DNA of 64,000 nt from positions 1,116,001 to 1,180,000 of the forward strand of contig NZ_FMHT01000003.1 of assembly GCF_900091585.1 (NCBI RefSeq). The letters are read 5' to 3'. The translations under genes and the position numbers were made by a program. Below are positions 8,540 through 17,361 of the stretch, in pieces; within the stretch, counting starts at the first letter, position 1, and each line of letters begins with the position of its first letter. This DNA comes from Micromonospora nigra. Its GTDB lineage: Bacteria > Actinomycetota > Actinomycetes > Mycobacteriales > Micromonosporaceae. The notes below the pieces were generated by a model, which saw nothing but the letters and a program-made list of their open reading frames with translations, was not told where the DNA came from and made no database searches.

Positions 8540-10158
8540 CCGACCGGGGAAGCCGGGCCGCCTCCGCCCGCGCTCGGCACGCCGGGCACCGTGCCGCCGA
8601 CACTCGGCGGCTCCCCGGCCACCGTGCCGCCGACACTCGGCGGCTCCCCGGCCACCGTGCCGCCGGCCTGCGGTGAGTCCCCGGCCACCGTGCCGGAGGC
8701 CACACCGTCGGAGGCCGCACCGTCGGGGGCCGCCGGATCTGCGGTACGCGCCGCCAGCGCGGCCAGCAGCTCGTCACCCATCAGCGAGATCGGCGGCGCA
8801 CCCATGGTCACCACCACGTCACCCGGGCGGGCCCGGCGGGCCACCTCGACCGGCGCGTCCTCCCAGGAGTCGACGAACACCTTCCGCCCCGCCGGCAGCG
8901 TCACCGCCTCCACCAGCGCCGCCGACCCCTCACCCGGGGCCCGCAGCTCACCCGGCCCGAAGACCTCCAGCAGCACCAACTCGTCGGCGATCGCCAGGGC
9001 CTCGGCGATCTCCGCCTGGAGATCGCGGGTGCGGTAGAGCCGGTACGGCTGGAAGACCACGATCAGCCGACCGTCACCGGCCACCTCGCGCAGCGTGCGC
9101 AGGGCCAGCGTCATCGACGTGGGGTGGTAGGCGTACTCGTCGTAGACCAGCACGTCGTCGACCACGCCCTTGCGCTCGAAGCGCCGGCGCACGCCCGGGA
9201 AGGTTCCCAGCGCGGCCTCGGCCGCCTCCAGCGGCAGCTCCAGCAGGTAGGCCGCCAGCACGGCCGAGGCGCTGTTGAGCCCCATGTGGCGGCCCGGCAC
9301 GGGCATCCGGAACTCGCCCAGCGAGCGGCCGTCGATCGCGGCCAGATAGCGCACCCCCCGCGCCGACGAGGCCATCTCGGTCAACCGCAGGTCGGCGTCG
9401 GCGGCCTCGCCGTAGGTCCACACCCGGCGACCCTCGGCGCGCAGCGTCGCCGCCAGCCGCCGGCCGCCCGGATCGTCGGCGCAGGTGATGACGAAACCGG
9501 CCGGGTCGGTCAGCCGCGCGAACTCGGCGAAGGTGGCCTCCAGCGTGGCCAGGTCCCCGTACGTGTTGAGGTGGTCGGCCTCGACGTTCGTGACGATCGA
9601 GACGAACGGGCGGTAGACCAGGAAGGACTTGTCGCTCTCGTCGGCCTCGACAACGAAGTACTCACCGGTGCCGTGGTGGGCGCCCGAGCCGCCCTCGGAG
9701 ATCTCCCCGCCGATGACGAAGGACGGATCCACCCCGGCCTGCTGGAGCACCATGGTGACCATCGAGGTGGTGGTGGTCTTGCCGTGGGTGCCGGCCACCG
9801 CGACCGTGCGTCGACCGGTCATGGCCGCCGCCAGCGCCTCGGACCGGTGCAGCACCCGCAGGCCCCGCCGGCGGGCCTCGACCATCTCCAGGTGGTCCTG
9901 CGGAATCGCCGAGGAGTAGACCACCGTGTCCACGCCGTCGAGGTTCGCCGCCTCGTGGGTCATGTGGATGGTGCCGCCCAGGGCGCGCATGCCCGCCAGG
10001 GACGGCCACTCCCGCAGCTCGCTGCCGGAGACCGGCAGCCCCCGGGTGAGGAACAGGCGGGCCAGGCCGCTCATGCCGACCCCGCCCACCCCGATCAGGT
10101 GGATGCGGCCGAGATCCTCGGCGGTCAGCGCGCCGGCCGGACTGAACCGGGTGGTCAT
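8536..10158 (-). CDS. murC: UDP-N-acetylmuramate--amino acid ligase (MurC), divergent C-terminal domain
   Basis: A 540-residue Mur ligase. It has the MurC N-terminal box IHLIGVGGVGMSGLA, the ATP loop GTHGKTT (123-129), EADESDKSF and VEADHLNTY. It should add residue 1 of the stem peptide. In classic Micromonospora wall chemistry that residue is glycine, not L-alanine (established for the genus; assumed here). Three C-terminal motifs differ from the usual family: DEYAYHPTS (340-348, usually DDYxHHPTE), FQPYRLYRT (369-377, usually FQPHRYSRT or similar) and GAPPIS (453-458, usually GAGDI/V). The last about 65 residues are 11-residue repeats. ATG overlaps the murG stop. Confidence 0.9.
   Translation of the reverse strand: MTTRFSPAGALTAEDLGRIHLIGVGGVGMSGLARLFLTRGLPVSGSELREWPSLAGMRALGGTIHMTHEAANLDGVDTVVYSSAIPQDHLEMVEARRRGLRVLHRSEALAAAMTGRRTVAVAGTHGKTTTTSMVTMVLQQAGVDPSFVIGGEISEGGSGAHHGTGEYFVVEADESDKSFLVYRPFVSIVTNVEADHLNTYGDLATLEATFAEFARLTDPAGFVITCADDPGGRRLAATLRAEGRRVWTYGEAADADLRLTEMASSARGVRYLAAIDGRSLGEFRMPVPGRHMGLNSASAVLAAYLLELPLEAAEAALGTFPGVRRRFERKGVVDDVLVYDEYAYHPTSMTLALRTLREVAGDGRLIVVFQPYRLYRTRDLQAEIAEALAIADELVLLEVFGPGELRAPGEGSAALVEAVTLPAGRKVFVDSWEDAPVEVARRARPGDVVVTMGAPPISLMGDELLAALAARTADPAAPDGAASDGVASGTVAGDSPQAGGTVAGEPPSVGGTVAGEPPSVGGTVPGVPSAGGGGPASPVG
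8587..8707 (-). repeat. 33-bp tandem repeats in the 3' end of murC
   Basis: Two identical 33-bp units (8587-8619, 8620-8652) are followed by a degenerate third (8653-8685) and a partial fourth. They encode the 11-residue motif GGTVAGEPPSV at the MurC C-terminus. The repeat keeps frame, so it lengthens a disordered tail without disturbing the ligase. Confidence 0.85.
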
Positions 10159-11261
10159 CGGGCCACCGCCTCGTAGACGAAGTTCAGCAGCGCCTCGTCG
10201 CCGTCGCGCCGCCCGTACGCGGACGCCGCCGCGCCCATCGCGTGCAGCCGCTGCGGGTCACGGACCAGCGGGATCACCGTCCGTTCGATCCAGTCGGGGG
10301 TCAGTTCGGCGTCGTCGACCAGCAGGCCGCCACCGGCCTCGACCACCGGCAGCGCGTTGCGCTTCTGCTCCTGGTTGCTGTGCGGGTACGGCACATAGAT
10401 CGTGGGCAGCCCGATCGCGGCGACCTCCGCGCAGGTCATCGCCCCACCCCGACCGACCATCAGGTCGGCGGCGGCGTAACCGGCGTCCATGTCGGACAGG
10501 TACGGCAGGGTCACGTAGGGCACCGGCAGGTCGGTGGGGATGGGCACCGGCTCGTTGCGGGCACCCATGACGTGCAGCACCTGGATGCCGTTGCGGGCCA
10601 GTTCCTTGGCGGCGCCGGCCACCGCGAGGTTGATCGAGCGGGCGCCCTGGGAACCACCGGCCACGAAGAGCACCGGCAGGTCGGGGCGGAGTCCGAAGTG
10701 GGCACGGGCCGCCCCCCGCATGGCCTGCCGGTCCAGCCCGGCGATGCCCCGACGCAGCGGCACGCCGACCACCCGGGCGTCGCGCAGCGCCTCGGACTGC
10801 GCCGGCTGGTGGGGGAAGCCGACAGCCACGTGCCGGGTGAACTTCATGCCGAGCCGGTTGGCCACCCCCGGCGGCACATTCACCTCGTGGATCACGATGG
10901 GCAGTTCCCGCCGCCACGCGGCCAGGTAGGCCGGCACCGAGACGTACCCGCCGAAGCCCACCACCACCTCGGCGCGCACCTCGTCGATGACCTTGCCCGC
11001 CGCGCGGGCGGCGGTCCACATCCGGCCCGGGGTGCGCACCAGGTTCATGTTGATCGACCGGGGCAGCTGATAGGCGGGAATCTGCCGCAGGTCGTAGCCG
11101 GCGGGCGGGATCAGCTCGTTCTCCAGGCCCTTCGGGGTGCCGAGGCAGGTGATCTTGACGCCGGGGTCGTGTCGGCGCAGGCAGTCGGCGAAGGCGAGCA
11201 GCGGGTAGATGTGCCCCCCGGTGCCACCTCCCGCGAGCACCACCGAACGCAGCGGACCCAT
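10155..11261 (-). CDS. murG: MurG, lipid II N-acetylglucosaminyltransferase
   Basis: A 368-residue GT28 glycosyltransferase. The N-terminal GGGTGGHIYPLLA loop binds the lipid I diphosphate. A hydrophobic patch follows in the first domain. The UDP-GlcNAc-binding C-domain has FVAGGSQGARSIN and GRGGAMTCAEVAAIGLPTIYVPY (about 270-292). It transfers GlcNAc to lipid I on the inner face of the membrane. The ATG at 11261 overlaps the ftsW stop by one base (TGATG) and has AGGAGA 6 nt upstream. Confidence 0.96.
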   Translation of the reverse strand: MGPLRSVVLAGGGTGGHIYPLLAFADCLRRHDPGVKITCLGTPKGLENELIPPAGYDLRQIPAYQLPRSINMNLVRTPGRMWTAARAAGKVIDEVRAEVVVGFGGYVSVPAYLAAWRRELPIVIHEVNVPPGVANRLGMKFTRHVAVGFPHQPAQSEALRDARVVGVPLRRGIAGLDRQAMRGAARAHFGLRPDLPVLFVAGGSQGARSINLAVAGAAKELARNGIQVLHVMGARNEPVPIPTDLPVPYVTLPYLSDMDAGYAAADLMVGRGGAMTCAEVAAIGLPTIYVPYPHSNQEQKRNALPVVEAGGGLLVDDAELTPDWIERTVIPLVRDPQRLHAMGAAASAYGRRDGDEALLNFVYEAVAR

Positions 11262-12907
11262 CAACGTCTCCTCTCGTCCGCCGACCTGTCGCGCGCCCGG
11301 TTCCCCCGGGCGCCGCGCGGTGCGGCCTGGTCGTCCCTGCGCCGCTCCCGGGCTCTGGGCACGGACCCCCGGGCAGCCGGCGGCGCCGTCGGGCGGCGCC
11401 GCCGCCCGGGAAGCGGCGGCAACGGAGCCCACACTAGTCGGACCCATCGGGCCGGCGGACGGGCATGCAGCGCTCTGGCCGCATCGGGTTCGGCGCGGGC
11501 GAACGAGGCGAGCATGCCGACGGCGGCGAGGGTGACGACCAGGGCGCTGCCGCCGTCGGAGATGAACGGCAGCGGTACGCCGGTCAGCGGCAGCAGACCG
11601 ACCACCCCCCCGATGTTGATCATCGCCTGGCCGACCAGCCAGGCGGTCACCCCGGCGGCGGCGAGCCGCCGGAACGGGTCCTCGACCCGCCGGGCGATCC
11701 GCAACCCGGTGTACGCGAGCACGGCGAACAGCGTCACCACCACCACGCAGCCGACCACGCCCAACTCCTCGGCGATGACGGCGAAGATGAAGTCGTTCTC
11801 CGCCGCCGGCAGCCAGGCCCACTTGGAGCGCCCCTGCCCCAGCCCGGTGCCGAACCAGCCGCCGTTCTCGATGGCGTACCGGGCCTGGGCGATCTGCCAG
11901 CAGTCGGTCTCCTTGCACTGCTGCGGCGGCGGCGGGTTGACGAAGTTGGTCAGCCGGGCCAGGCGGTAGTTCTCCTGGCCCGCGACCCCGGAGCCGGCAC
12001 CGAGGGAGGCCACCGCGACCAGCAGGCCGATGCCCATCAGGCCGACCGCGCTGAGGGCGGCGAACACCCGCTTGCGCACCCCGGCCGCCCACAACAGGCC
12101 CACCACCAGCGCCAACAGGCAGAGCATGGTGCCCAGGTCGTTGTAGCCGACCAGGACGAACAGCAGCCCGACCACGGGAAACAGCGGCGTCGCCAGCTCC
12201 CGCCACCAACCCAGCGCCGCACCCTTGCGGGCGATCACGTGCGCGCCCCACAGCACCAGGGCGAACTTCGCCAGTTCGGACGGCTGTAGCTGGAGGCCGC
12301 CGACGAACAGCCAGAGCAGCTCGGCCTCCAGCGGGCCGATCCGGGCGGGACCGTTGGTGAGCAGTCCGTAGGCGACCAGCAGGTTGAGCACCAGCAGCAG
12401 CACCACGGCGACGAGCAGCAGCGGCCGGCCCAGCACCCGGTAGGTGCGGGCGGGCAGCCGCTGGCAGGCCCAGAAGGCGACGATGCCGATCACCGCGAAG
12501 ATCGCCTGTTTGGTCAGCGAGGCCGACGCGTTGCCGTCCACGGCGTAGTCGCGCACGCTGGTCGCCGAGAAGACCATGGTCAGGCCGATCAGCAGCAGCA
12601 GGCCGGCACTGGAGATCAGCAGGTAGTAGGAGGCCAGCGGGCGCTCCAGCAGGCCACGCAGGGCGGCCAGGCCACCGGCGGCGTCCATGCCGCGCCACGC
12701 GCCGTCCGCCTCCGGGAGGCCACCGGCCGACGCGGGGCCGACCGGTCGCGTCGCCGTGGCCGCACCGCCGGTAGCCGGTCCGTGCCCCGCCGGCCCCCGC
12801 CCGGTTCGCGAACCGCCCGCCGCCCGGCGGGTGCCCGGATCGGTGCCGCCCTCGGTTCCAGATGCCTCCCCCACCCCGCCATCATCGCGGGTGGCGCGGG
12901 TCGGCAC
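11261..12907 (-). CDS. ftsW: FtsW, septal peptidoglycan polymerase (SEDS)
   Basis: A 548-residue SEDS glycosyltransferase that polymerises lipid II with FtsI. About 80 disordered N-terminal residues precede roughly ten membrane helices (about 92-475) and a basic tail. The likely catalytic Asp is D372 in ENDFIFAVIAEELG. The extracellular loop before it carries two cysteines (C331 and C336, CKETDC) that could form a disulfide. The usual ISYGGS motif reads ISDGGS (about 449-454). The GTG start at 12907 has only a weak ribosome site and is uncertain. murD, normally just upstream, is absent. Confidence 0.93.
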   Translation of the reverse strand: MPTRATRDDGGVGEASGTEGGTDPGTRRAAGGSRTGRGPAGHGPATGGAATATRPVGPASAGGLPEADGAWRGMDAAGGLAALRGLLERPLASYYLLISSAGLLLLIGLTMVFSATSVRDYAVDGNASASLTKQAIFAVIGIVAFWACQRLPARTYRVLGRPLLLVAVVLLLVLNLLVAYGLLTNGPARIGPLEAELLWLFVGGLQLQPSELAKFALVLWGAHVIARKGAALGWWRELATPLFPVVGLLFVLVGYNDLGTMLCLLALVVGLLWAAGVRKRVFAALSAVGLMGIGLLVAVASLGAGSGVAGQENYRLARLTNFVNPPPPQQCKETDCWQIAQARYAIENGGWFGTGLGQGRSKWAWLPAAENDFIFAVIAEELGVVGCVVVVTLFAVLAYTGLRIARRVEDPFRRLAAAGVTAWLVGQAMINIGGVVGLLPLTGVPLPFISDGGSALVVTLAAVGMLASFARAEPDAARALHARPPARWVRLVWAPLPPLPGRRRRPTAPPAARGSVPRARERRRDDQAAPRGARGNRARDRSADERRR

Positions 12908-13084
12908 CGGCGCAACGGGCCCGTCGGCGTGTCGTGCTTGCGCCGGTCACCCCACGCCGTCACGCGGACACGCTCGGCCTATCCGCGCCGGCAGGGGAGT
13001 CGCCGCCCGCCCGCCGCCCGGGCAGGAGAGTCGCCGCCCACCGCCCGGGCAGGAGGGTCGTCCCGCCCGGGCAGGGTGGCGCAC
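12908..13084 (-). repeat. mraY-ftsW gap with degenerate GGGCAGG repeats, no murD
   Basis: This 177-bp stretch holds no recognisable gene. From 12990 to 13080 a core GGGCAGG(A/G)G(A/G)GTCG recurs four times at 30, 27 and 22 bp spacing (from 12990, 13020, 13047 and 13069), mixed with GCCCGGGC palindromes. In most actinomycetes murD sits exactly here. Confidence 0.75.
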
Positions 13085-14218
13085 TCAGCCCATGTTGGCC
13101 AGGAAGTCGCTGTAGAACAGGCCCAGCGCGATCGCCACGCCGATACCGGCGATGATCCAGAAGCGGACCACGATGTTGACCTCGCTCCAGCCGGCCAACT
13201 CGAAGTGGTGCTGGAGCGGCGACATCCGGAACACCCGCTTACCGGTGGTCTTGAACGAGATGATCTGGATCACCACGGACATGGTGATGATCACGAACAG
13301 GCCGCCGATGATCGGCAGCAGCATGATGGTGCGGGTGGACATCGCCATGCCGGCGATCAGGCCGCCGAGGCCGAGCGCGCCGGTGTCGCCCATGAAGATC
13401 CGGGCCGGCGAGGTGTTCCACCACAGGAAGCCCACGCAGGCGCCGGCGGCGGCGCCCGCGATCAGCGCGATCTCCAGCGGATCCCGGACCGTGTAGCAGT
13501 AGTTCTCCGGGTTGGCGGTGTACGAGGGGTCCGCGCACCAGTGCCGGTACTGCCAGAACGCGATCAGGGCGTACGCCGCGAGAACCATCACCGAGGCCCC
13601 GGTGGCCAGGCCGTCGAGACCGTCGGTGAGGTTGACGCCGTTGGTCGCCGCCATCACCACGAAGATGAAGATGATCACCGCGCCGACCTTGGTGAGCTCC
13701 AGCGCCGGGATGTCCCGGATGAAGCTCAGCGTCGTGCTGCCGACGGTCTCGGTGTTGGTCACCGCGCCGGAGGCGTCGGTCATGGTCGACGGGAACCAGA
13801 GGGCGACCACCCCGAACACCGCACCGACCAGGATCTGCCCGAGCAGCTTGCCGCGAGCGCTCAGGCCGCCGCTGTGCCGCTTGCGGACCTTGAGGAAGTC
13901 GTCGATGAAGCCGACGGCTCCGGAGAAGACCATCAGGCCCAGCAGCACCAGCGCGGTGATCGTCGGCTCGACCTGGGCGATCTGGGCGTCCGGCAGCGTG
14001 GTCAACGCGAGGTGACCCGCCACGTACGCGATGACCGTGGCCAGGATGAACACCACGCCGCCCATCGTCGGCGTGCCCTTCTTGCCCTGGTGCATCTGCG
14101 GACCCTCGGCCCGGATGGGCTGCCCGGCCTTGAGCCGGGTGAACACCTTGATCGCGATCGGGGTGCAGAACAGCGAAACCAGGAAGGCCACCCCGATGGC
14201 CACGATGACCGCCCTCAC
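13085..14218 (-). CDS. mraY: MraY, phospho-MurNAc-pentapeptide translocase
   Basis: A 377-residue polytopic transferase that moves phospho-MurNAc-pentapeptide to undecaprenyl phosphate, making lipid I. Family motifs are present: [22 protein letters not shown] (split, about 33-54), [27 protein letters not shown] with its catalytic Asp residues, and [12 protein letters not shown] followed later by SPLQHHFEL. About ten membrane segments are visible. The GTG start overlaps the murF stop (GTGA). Confidence 0.96.
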   Translation of the reverse strand: MRAVIVAIGVAFLVSLFCTPIAIKVFTRLKAGQPIRAEGPQMHQGKKGTPTMGGVVFILATVIAYVAGHLALTTLPDAQIAQVEPTITALVLLGLMVFSGAVGFIDDFLKVRKRHSGGLSARGKLLGQILVGAVFGVVALWFPSTMTDASGAVTNTETVGSTTLSFIRDIPALELTKVGAVIIFIFVVMAATNGVNLTDGLDGLATGASVMVLAAYALIAFWQYRHWCADPSYTANPENYCYTVRDPLEIALIAGAAAGACVGFLWWNTSPARIFMGDTGALGLGGLIAGMAMSTRTIMLLPIIGGLFVIITMSVVIQIISFKTTGKRVFRMSPLQHHFELAGWSEVNIVVRFWIIAGIGVAIALGLFYSDFLANMG

Positions 14219-15753
14219 GCGGTGCCGTCCTCGGTCGCGGCTGCGGGGCTCGCAAGCTCACTCCTCGCACTCCCCGTGCCGTCCTCGGTCGCGGCTGCGG
14301 GGCTCGCAAGCTCACTCCTCGCACTCCCCGTGCCGCCCTCGGTCGCGGCTGCGGGGCCCGCCTCGCCCGCGACGACGGCCCCGGCGCGCAGCGCGTCGGC
14401 CACCTCCCAGGTCCGGTACCGGGAGCCCTTCACCAGGACGACGTCGCCCGGCCCTAACTCGTCCCGCAGCACCTCGACGGCCGCCGCCTGATCGGTGAGC
14501 AGCACCGACTCTCCTCCCCAGTCACCTACCGATGTCGCGCCCCCGTGGATCGGGGCCGCCGGCTCGCCCACCACGAGCAGCCGGTCCACGCCCAGTTCGG
14601 CCGCGAGCCGACCCACCTCGGCGTGCCCCTCGGCCTCGTACGACCCCAGCTCGGCCATGTAGCCCAGCACCGCGACGGTGCGCCGCCCCCGCCCGATCCC
14701 GGCCAGCGCACGCAGCGCCACCGCCATCGAGGCCGGGTTGGCGTTGTACGAGTCGTCGATCACGGTCACCCCGTCGGGGCGTTCGAAGACGTCCATCCGA
14801 CGGGTCGAGACCAGTCCGAGCCCGCCGAGCGCCGTGGCCAGCTCGGCCAGCGGCATGCCCAGCTCCCGGGCCACCGCCGCGGCGGCGAGCGAGTTCGACA
14901 CCTGGTGCCGCCCGGTCAGGCCCAACCGCACCGGCGCGTCGCCCTCCGGCGTCACCAGCGTGTACGCGGGCCGCCCCCGCTCGTCGAGGGTCACGTCCTC
15001 GGCGCGAACGTCGGCGTGCGCGGCCTCGCCGTAGCGGATGACGCGGGCCACCGTACGGGTGGCCATCGCGTCGACCAGCGGGTCGTCGGCGTTGAGCACC
15101 GCCAGGCCGTCGGCCGGCAGCGCCTCCACCAGTTCCCCCTTGGCCACCGCGATCATCTCCCGGGAGCCGAACTCGCCGATGTGCGCCACCCCGACGTTGA
15201 GCACCACGGAGATCCGGGGCGGCACCACGTCGCACAGGTAACGCACGTGCCCCACCCCCCGCGCGCCCTTCTCCATCACCAGGTAGCGGGTGTCCGGCCC
15301 GGCCTGCAACGCCGTGTACGGGTGCCCCAGCTCGTTGTTGAACGATCCGGGCGGCGCCACCGTGGGGCCGAGCCGCGCGGTCAACTGGGCGATCAGGTCC
15401 TTCGTGGTGGTCTTTCCGGAGGAGCCGGTCAGCCCGATCACCGTCAGGTCGGGCAGCCGGTCCACCACGGCCCGGGCCAGCCGGCCCATCGCCGCGAGGG
15501 CGTCGTCCACCAGCACCATGGGCACCCCGGGCACCTCGCGGGTGCCCAGCACCGCCACGGCACCGGCGGCCACCGCCGCGGCGGCGTAGTCGTGGCCGTC
15601 GACCTTCTCGCCGGGGAAGGCGACGAACAGGCACCCCGGGGCGACCTTGCGGGAGTCGAACTCCACGCTGCCGCTCACCCGCACGTGCGGGTCGGCGGCG
15701 ACCAGCCGCCCGTCGACCACCTGGGCGACCTCGGCCAGGCGCAGCGGGATCAC
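14215..15753 (-). CDS. murF: MurF, D-Ala-D-Ala-adding ligase
   Basis: A 512-residue Mur ligase that adds D-Ala-D-Ala to the UDP-MurNAc-tripeptide. Visible are the N-terminal domain with [19 protein letters not shown], the ATP loop [13 protein letters not shown] (107-119), [12 protein letters not shown], the [11 protein letters not shown] box and the C-terminal VLVKGSR. The last about 45 residues are an 18-residue repeat encoded by a 54-bp DNA repeat (14223-14357), an in-frame insertion outside the family core. Start overlaps the murE stop. Confidence 0.95.
   Translation of the reverse strand: MIPLRLAEVAQVVDGRLVAADPHVRVSGSVEFDSRKVAPGCLFVAFPGEKVDGHDYAAAAVAAGAVAVLGTREVPGVPMVLVDDALAAMGRLARAVVDRLPDLTVIGLTGSSGKTTTKDLIAQLTARLGPTVAPPGSFNNELGHPYTALQAGPDTRYLVMEKGARGVGHVRYLCDVVPPRISVVLNVGVAHIGEFGSREMIAVAKGELVEALPADGLAVLNADDPLVDAMATRTVARVIRYGEAAHADVRAEDVTLDERGRPAYTLVTPEGDAPVRLGLTGRHQVSNSLAAAAVARELGMPLAELATALGGLGLVSTRRMDVFERPDGVTVIDDSYNANPASMAVALRALAGIGRGRRTVAVLGYMAELGSYEAEGHAEVGRLAAELGVDRLLVVGEPAAPIHGGATSVGDWGGESVLLTDQAAAVEVLRDELGPGDVVLVKGSRYRTWEVADALRAGAVVAGEAGPAAATEGGTGSARSELASPAAATEDGTGSARSELASPAAATEDGTA
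14223..14357 (-). repeat. 54-bp tandem repeat, REP-like, inside the murF 3' end
   Basis: Two near-identical 54-bp units (14223-14276, 14277-14330) and a partial third (14331-14357). On the coding strand each unit carries GCGAGGAGTGAGCTTGCGAG followed by a CCCCGCAGCCGCGACC-type segment. It resembles a dispersed element I associate with Micromonosporaceae genomes (from memory, not searched). It translates as an 18-residue repeat at the MurF tail. Confidence 0.8.
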
Positions 15754-17345
15754 TGCCGACCCGCCGGGTCGCCGAAGCGGGCCCGCAGGGCGGTGGCCAG
15801 TTCGACGCGGTCGTCGAACGGATGCACCTGCCCGGCCACCTCCTGCCCCTGCTCGTGTCCCTTGCCCAGCAGCGCCACCACGTCGCCGGGTTCGGCCAGC
15901 CGGACCGCCTCGCCGATGGCCGCCCGCCGGCCGGCCACCTCCAGGATCCGGGCCGACGCGCCCGCGGCGTACGCGCCGGCGAGCACCTCGGCGCGGATCA
16001 CCGCCGGATCAGCCGTACGGGGATTGTCGTCGGTCACCAGCACCAGGTCGGCCCCCCGCGCCGCCGCGGCACCCATGTGCGGGCGCTTGCCCCGGTCCCG
16101 GTCGCCACCGGCACCGATCACGCAGATCAGCCGGCCGCTGCTCAACTCCCGGAGGGCGGCCAGCGCCGCCACGATGGCGTCGGTCTTGTGCGCGTAGTCG
16201 ACGACACCGCGCACCGGGCCGGGCGCGTCGACCAGTTCCAGCCGGCCGGGCACCCCGCCGCAGGCGGCCACCCCGTCGACGGCCGTCTTCGGGTCCACCC
16301 CGGCACCGACCAGCATCGCCACGGCCAGCAGGGCGTTCGCCACGTTGTGCCGGCCGGGCAGCGCCACCCCGGCGGGCAGGGTGAGCCCGTCCGGGCCGTG
16401 CAGGGTGAACCGCTGCGCGTACCCCGCGCCGTCGACGCCGTCGGCCCACCAGGTCGCCGACCGGTCACCGGCCGCCGAGTAGGTCACCGTGCGGGCCTTG
16501 TACAGGGGCCGCAGGGCCGGGTCGTCGTGGTTGAGCACCTCGACGTCGCAGCGACCGTCGAACAGCCGGGCCTTGGCCGCGAAGTAGTCCTCGACGTCGG
16601 CGTGGAAGTCCAGGTGGTCGGAGCCGAAGTTGGTGTAGCCGCCCACGGTGAACCGCACCCCGCCGACCCGGCCCATCGCCAGCGCGTGGCTGGAGACCTC
16701 CATGACCAGCGCGGTCACCCCGCGCTCGCGCGCGGCGGCCAGCATCGCGTGCAGGTCGGTGGCCTCCGGGGTGGTCCGCACGCTGTCGACGACCAGGTCG
16801 CCCAGGCGGGTCTCCACGGTGCCGATCAGCCCGGTGGTGTGACCGGCGGCCCGCAGGCCCGACTCGACCAGGTACGCCGTGGAGGTCTTGCCGGCGGTGC
16901 CGGTCACCCCGACCACGGTCAGCGTCGACGTCGGATCGCCGTACACGGTCGAGGCGAGTACGCCGAGCACCGCGCGGGGGTCGGGCACGACCAGCGCCGG
17001 CAGGCCCGCGGCGGCGGCGAGTTCCGCACCGGCCGGGTCGGTCAGCAGCGCGACCGCGCCGGCCGCCGCGGCGTCGGCGGCGAACTCCGCGCCGTGCCGG
17101 CGGGCACCGGGCAGGGCCGCGTACAGGTCGCCGGGGTGGACCTCCGCACTGGCGTGCGTCACACCGGTGACCAGCGGGTCCGCACCTGACGGGGCCGCCA
17201 CGGCGAGCCGGGCGGCGAGGTCGCCGAGCGGGGTTCCGGTCAGGGTACGGGGACGAGGATTGCCGGGCACGGCGTCAGACCCTACCCGGTCGTCCGGTTC
17301 CGGCCGCACAGCCGCCCCGGTGGTTCGTCCGCACTCACCGATCAT
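15750..17345 (-). CDS. murE: MurE, meso-diaminopimelate-adding ligase
   Basis: A 531-residue Mur ligase from the ATG at 17345. The ATP loop is VTGTAGKTST (about 150). The conserved GGYTNFGSDHLDFH segment is present. The DNPR motif, which marks specificity for meso-diaminopimelate over lysine, is at about residue 426, and KGHEQGQEV near the end. The start is ambiguous. ATG 17345 lies 16 bp after ftsI, while an in-frame GTG at 17270 would give a more typical 506-residue protein beginning PGNPRPRTLTG. GTGA-type overlap joins its end to murF. Confidence 0.94.
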   Translation of the reverse strand: MIGECGRTTGAAVRPEPDDRVGSDAVPGNPRPRTLTGTPLGDLAARLAVAAPSGADPLVTGVTHASAEVHPGDLYAALPGARRHGAEFAADAAAAGAVALLTDPAGAELAAAAGLPALVVPDPRAVLGVLASTVYGDPTSTLTVVGVTGTAGKTSTAYLVESGLRAAGHTTGLIGTVETRLGDLVVDSVRTTPEATDLHAMLAAARERGVTALVMEVSSHALAMGRVGGVRFTVGGYTNFGSDHLDFHADVEDYFAAKARLFDGRCDVEVLNHDDPALRPLYKARTVTYSAAGDRSATWWADGVDGAGYAQRFTLHGPDGLTLPAGVALPGRHNVANALLAVAMLVGAGVDPKTAVDGVAACGGVPGRLELVDAPGPVRGVVDYAHKTDAIVAALAALRELSSGRLICVIGAGGDRDRGKRPHMGAAAARGADLVLVTDDNPRTADPAVIRAEVLAGAYAAGASARILEVAGRRAAIGEAVRLAEPGDVVALLGKGHEQGQEVAGQVHPFDDRVELATALRARFGDPAGRQ

Positions 17346-17361
17346 GTCCCGCCGTGACTGG

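Noticed and set aside
10155..12698. Very long frames overlapping ftsW and other genes in alternative phases or on the opposite strand
   Set aside because: In this GC-rich DNA stop codons are rare in the wrong frames; their products are Arg/Pro/Gly-rich without domains, while recognised genes occupy the same DNA.
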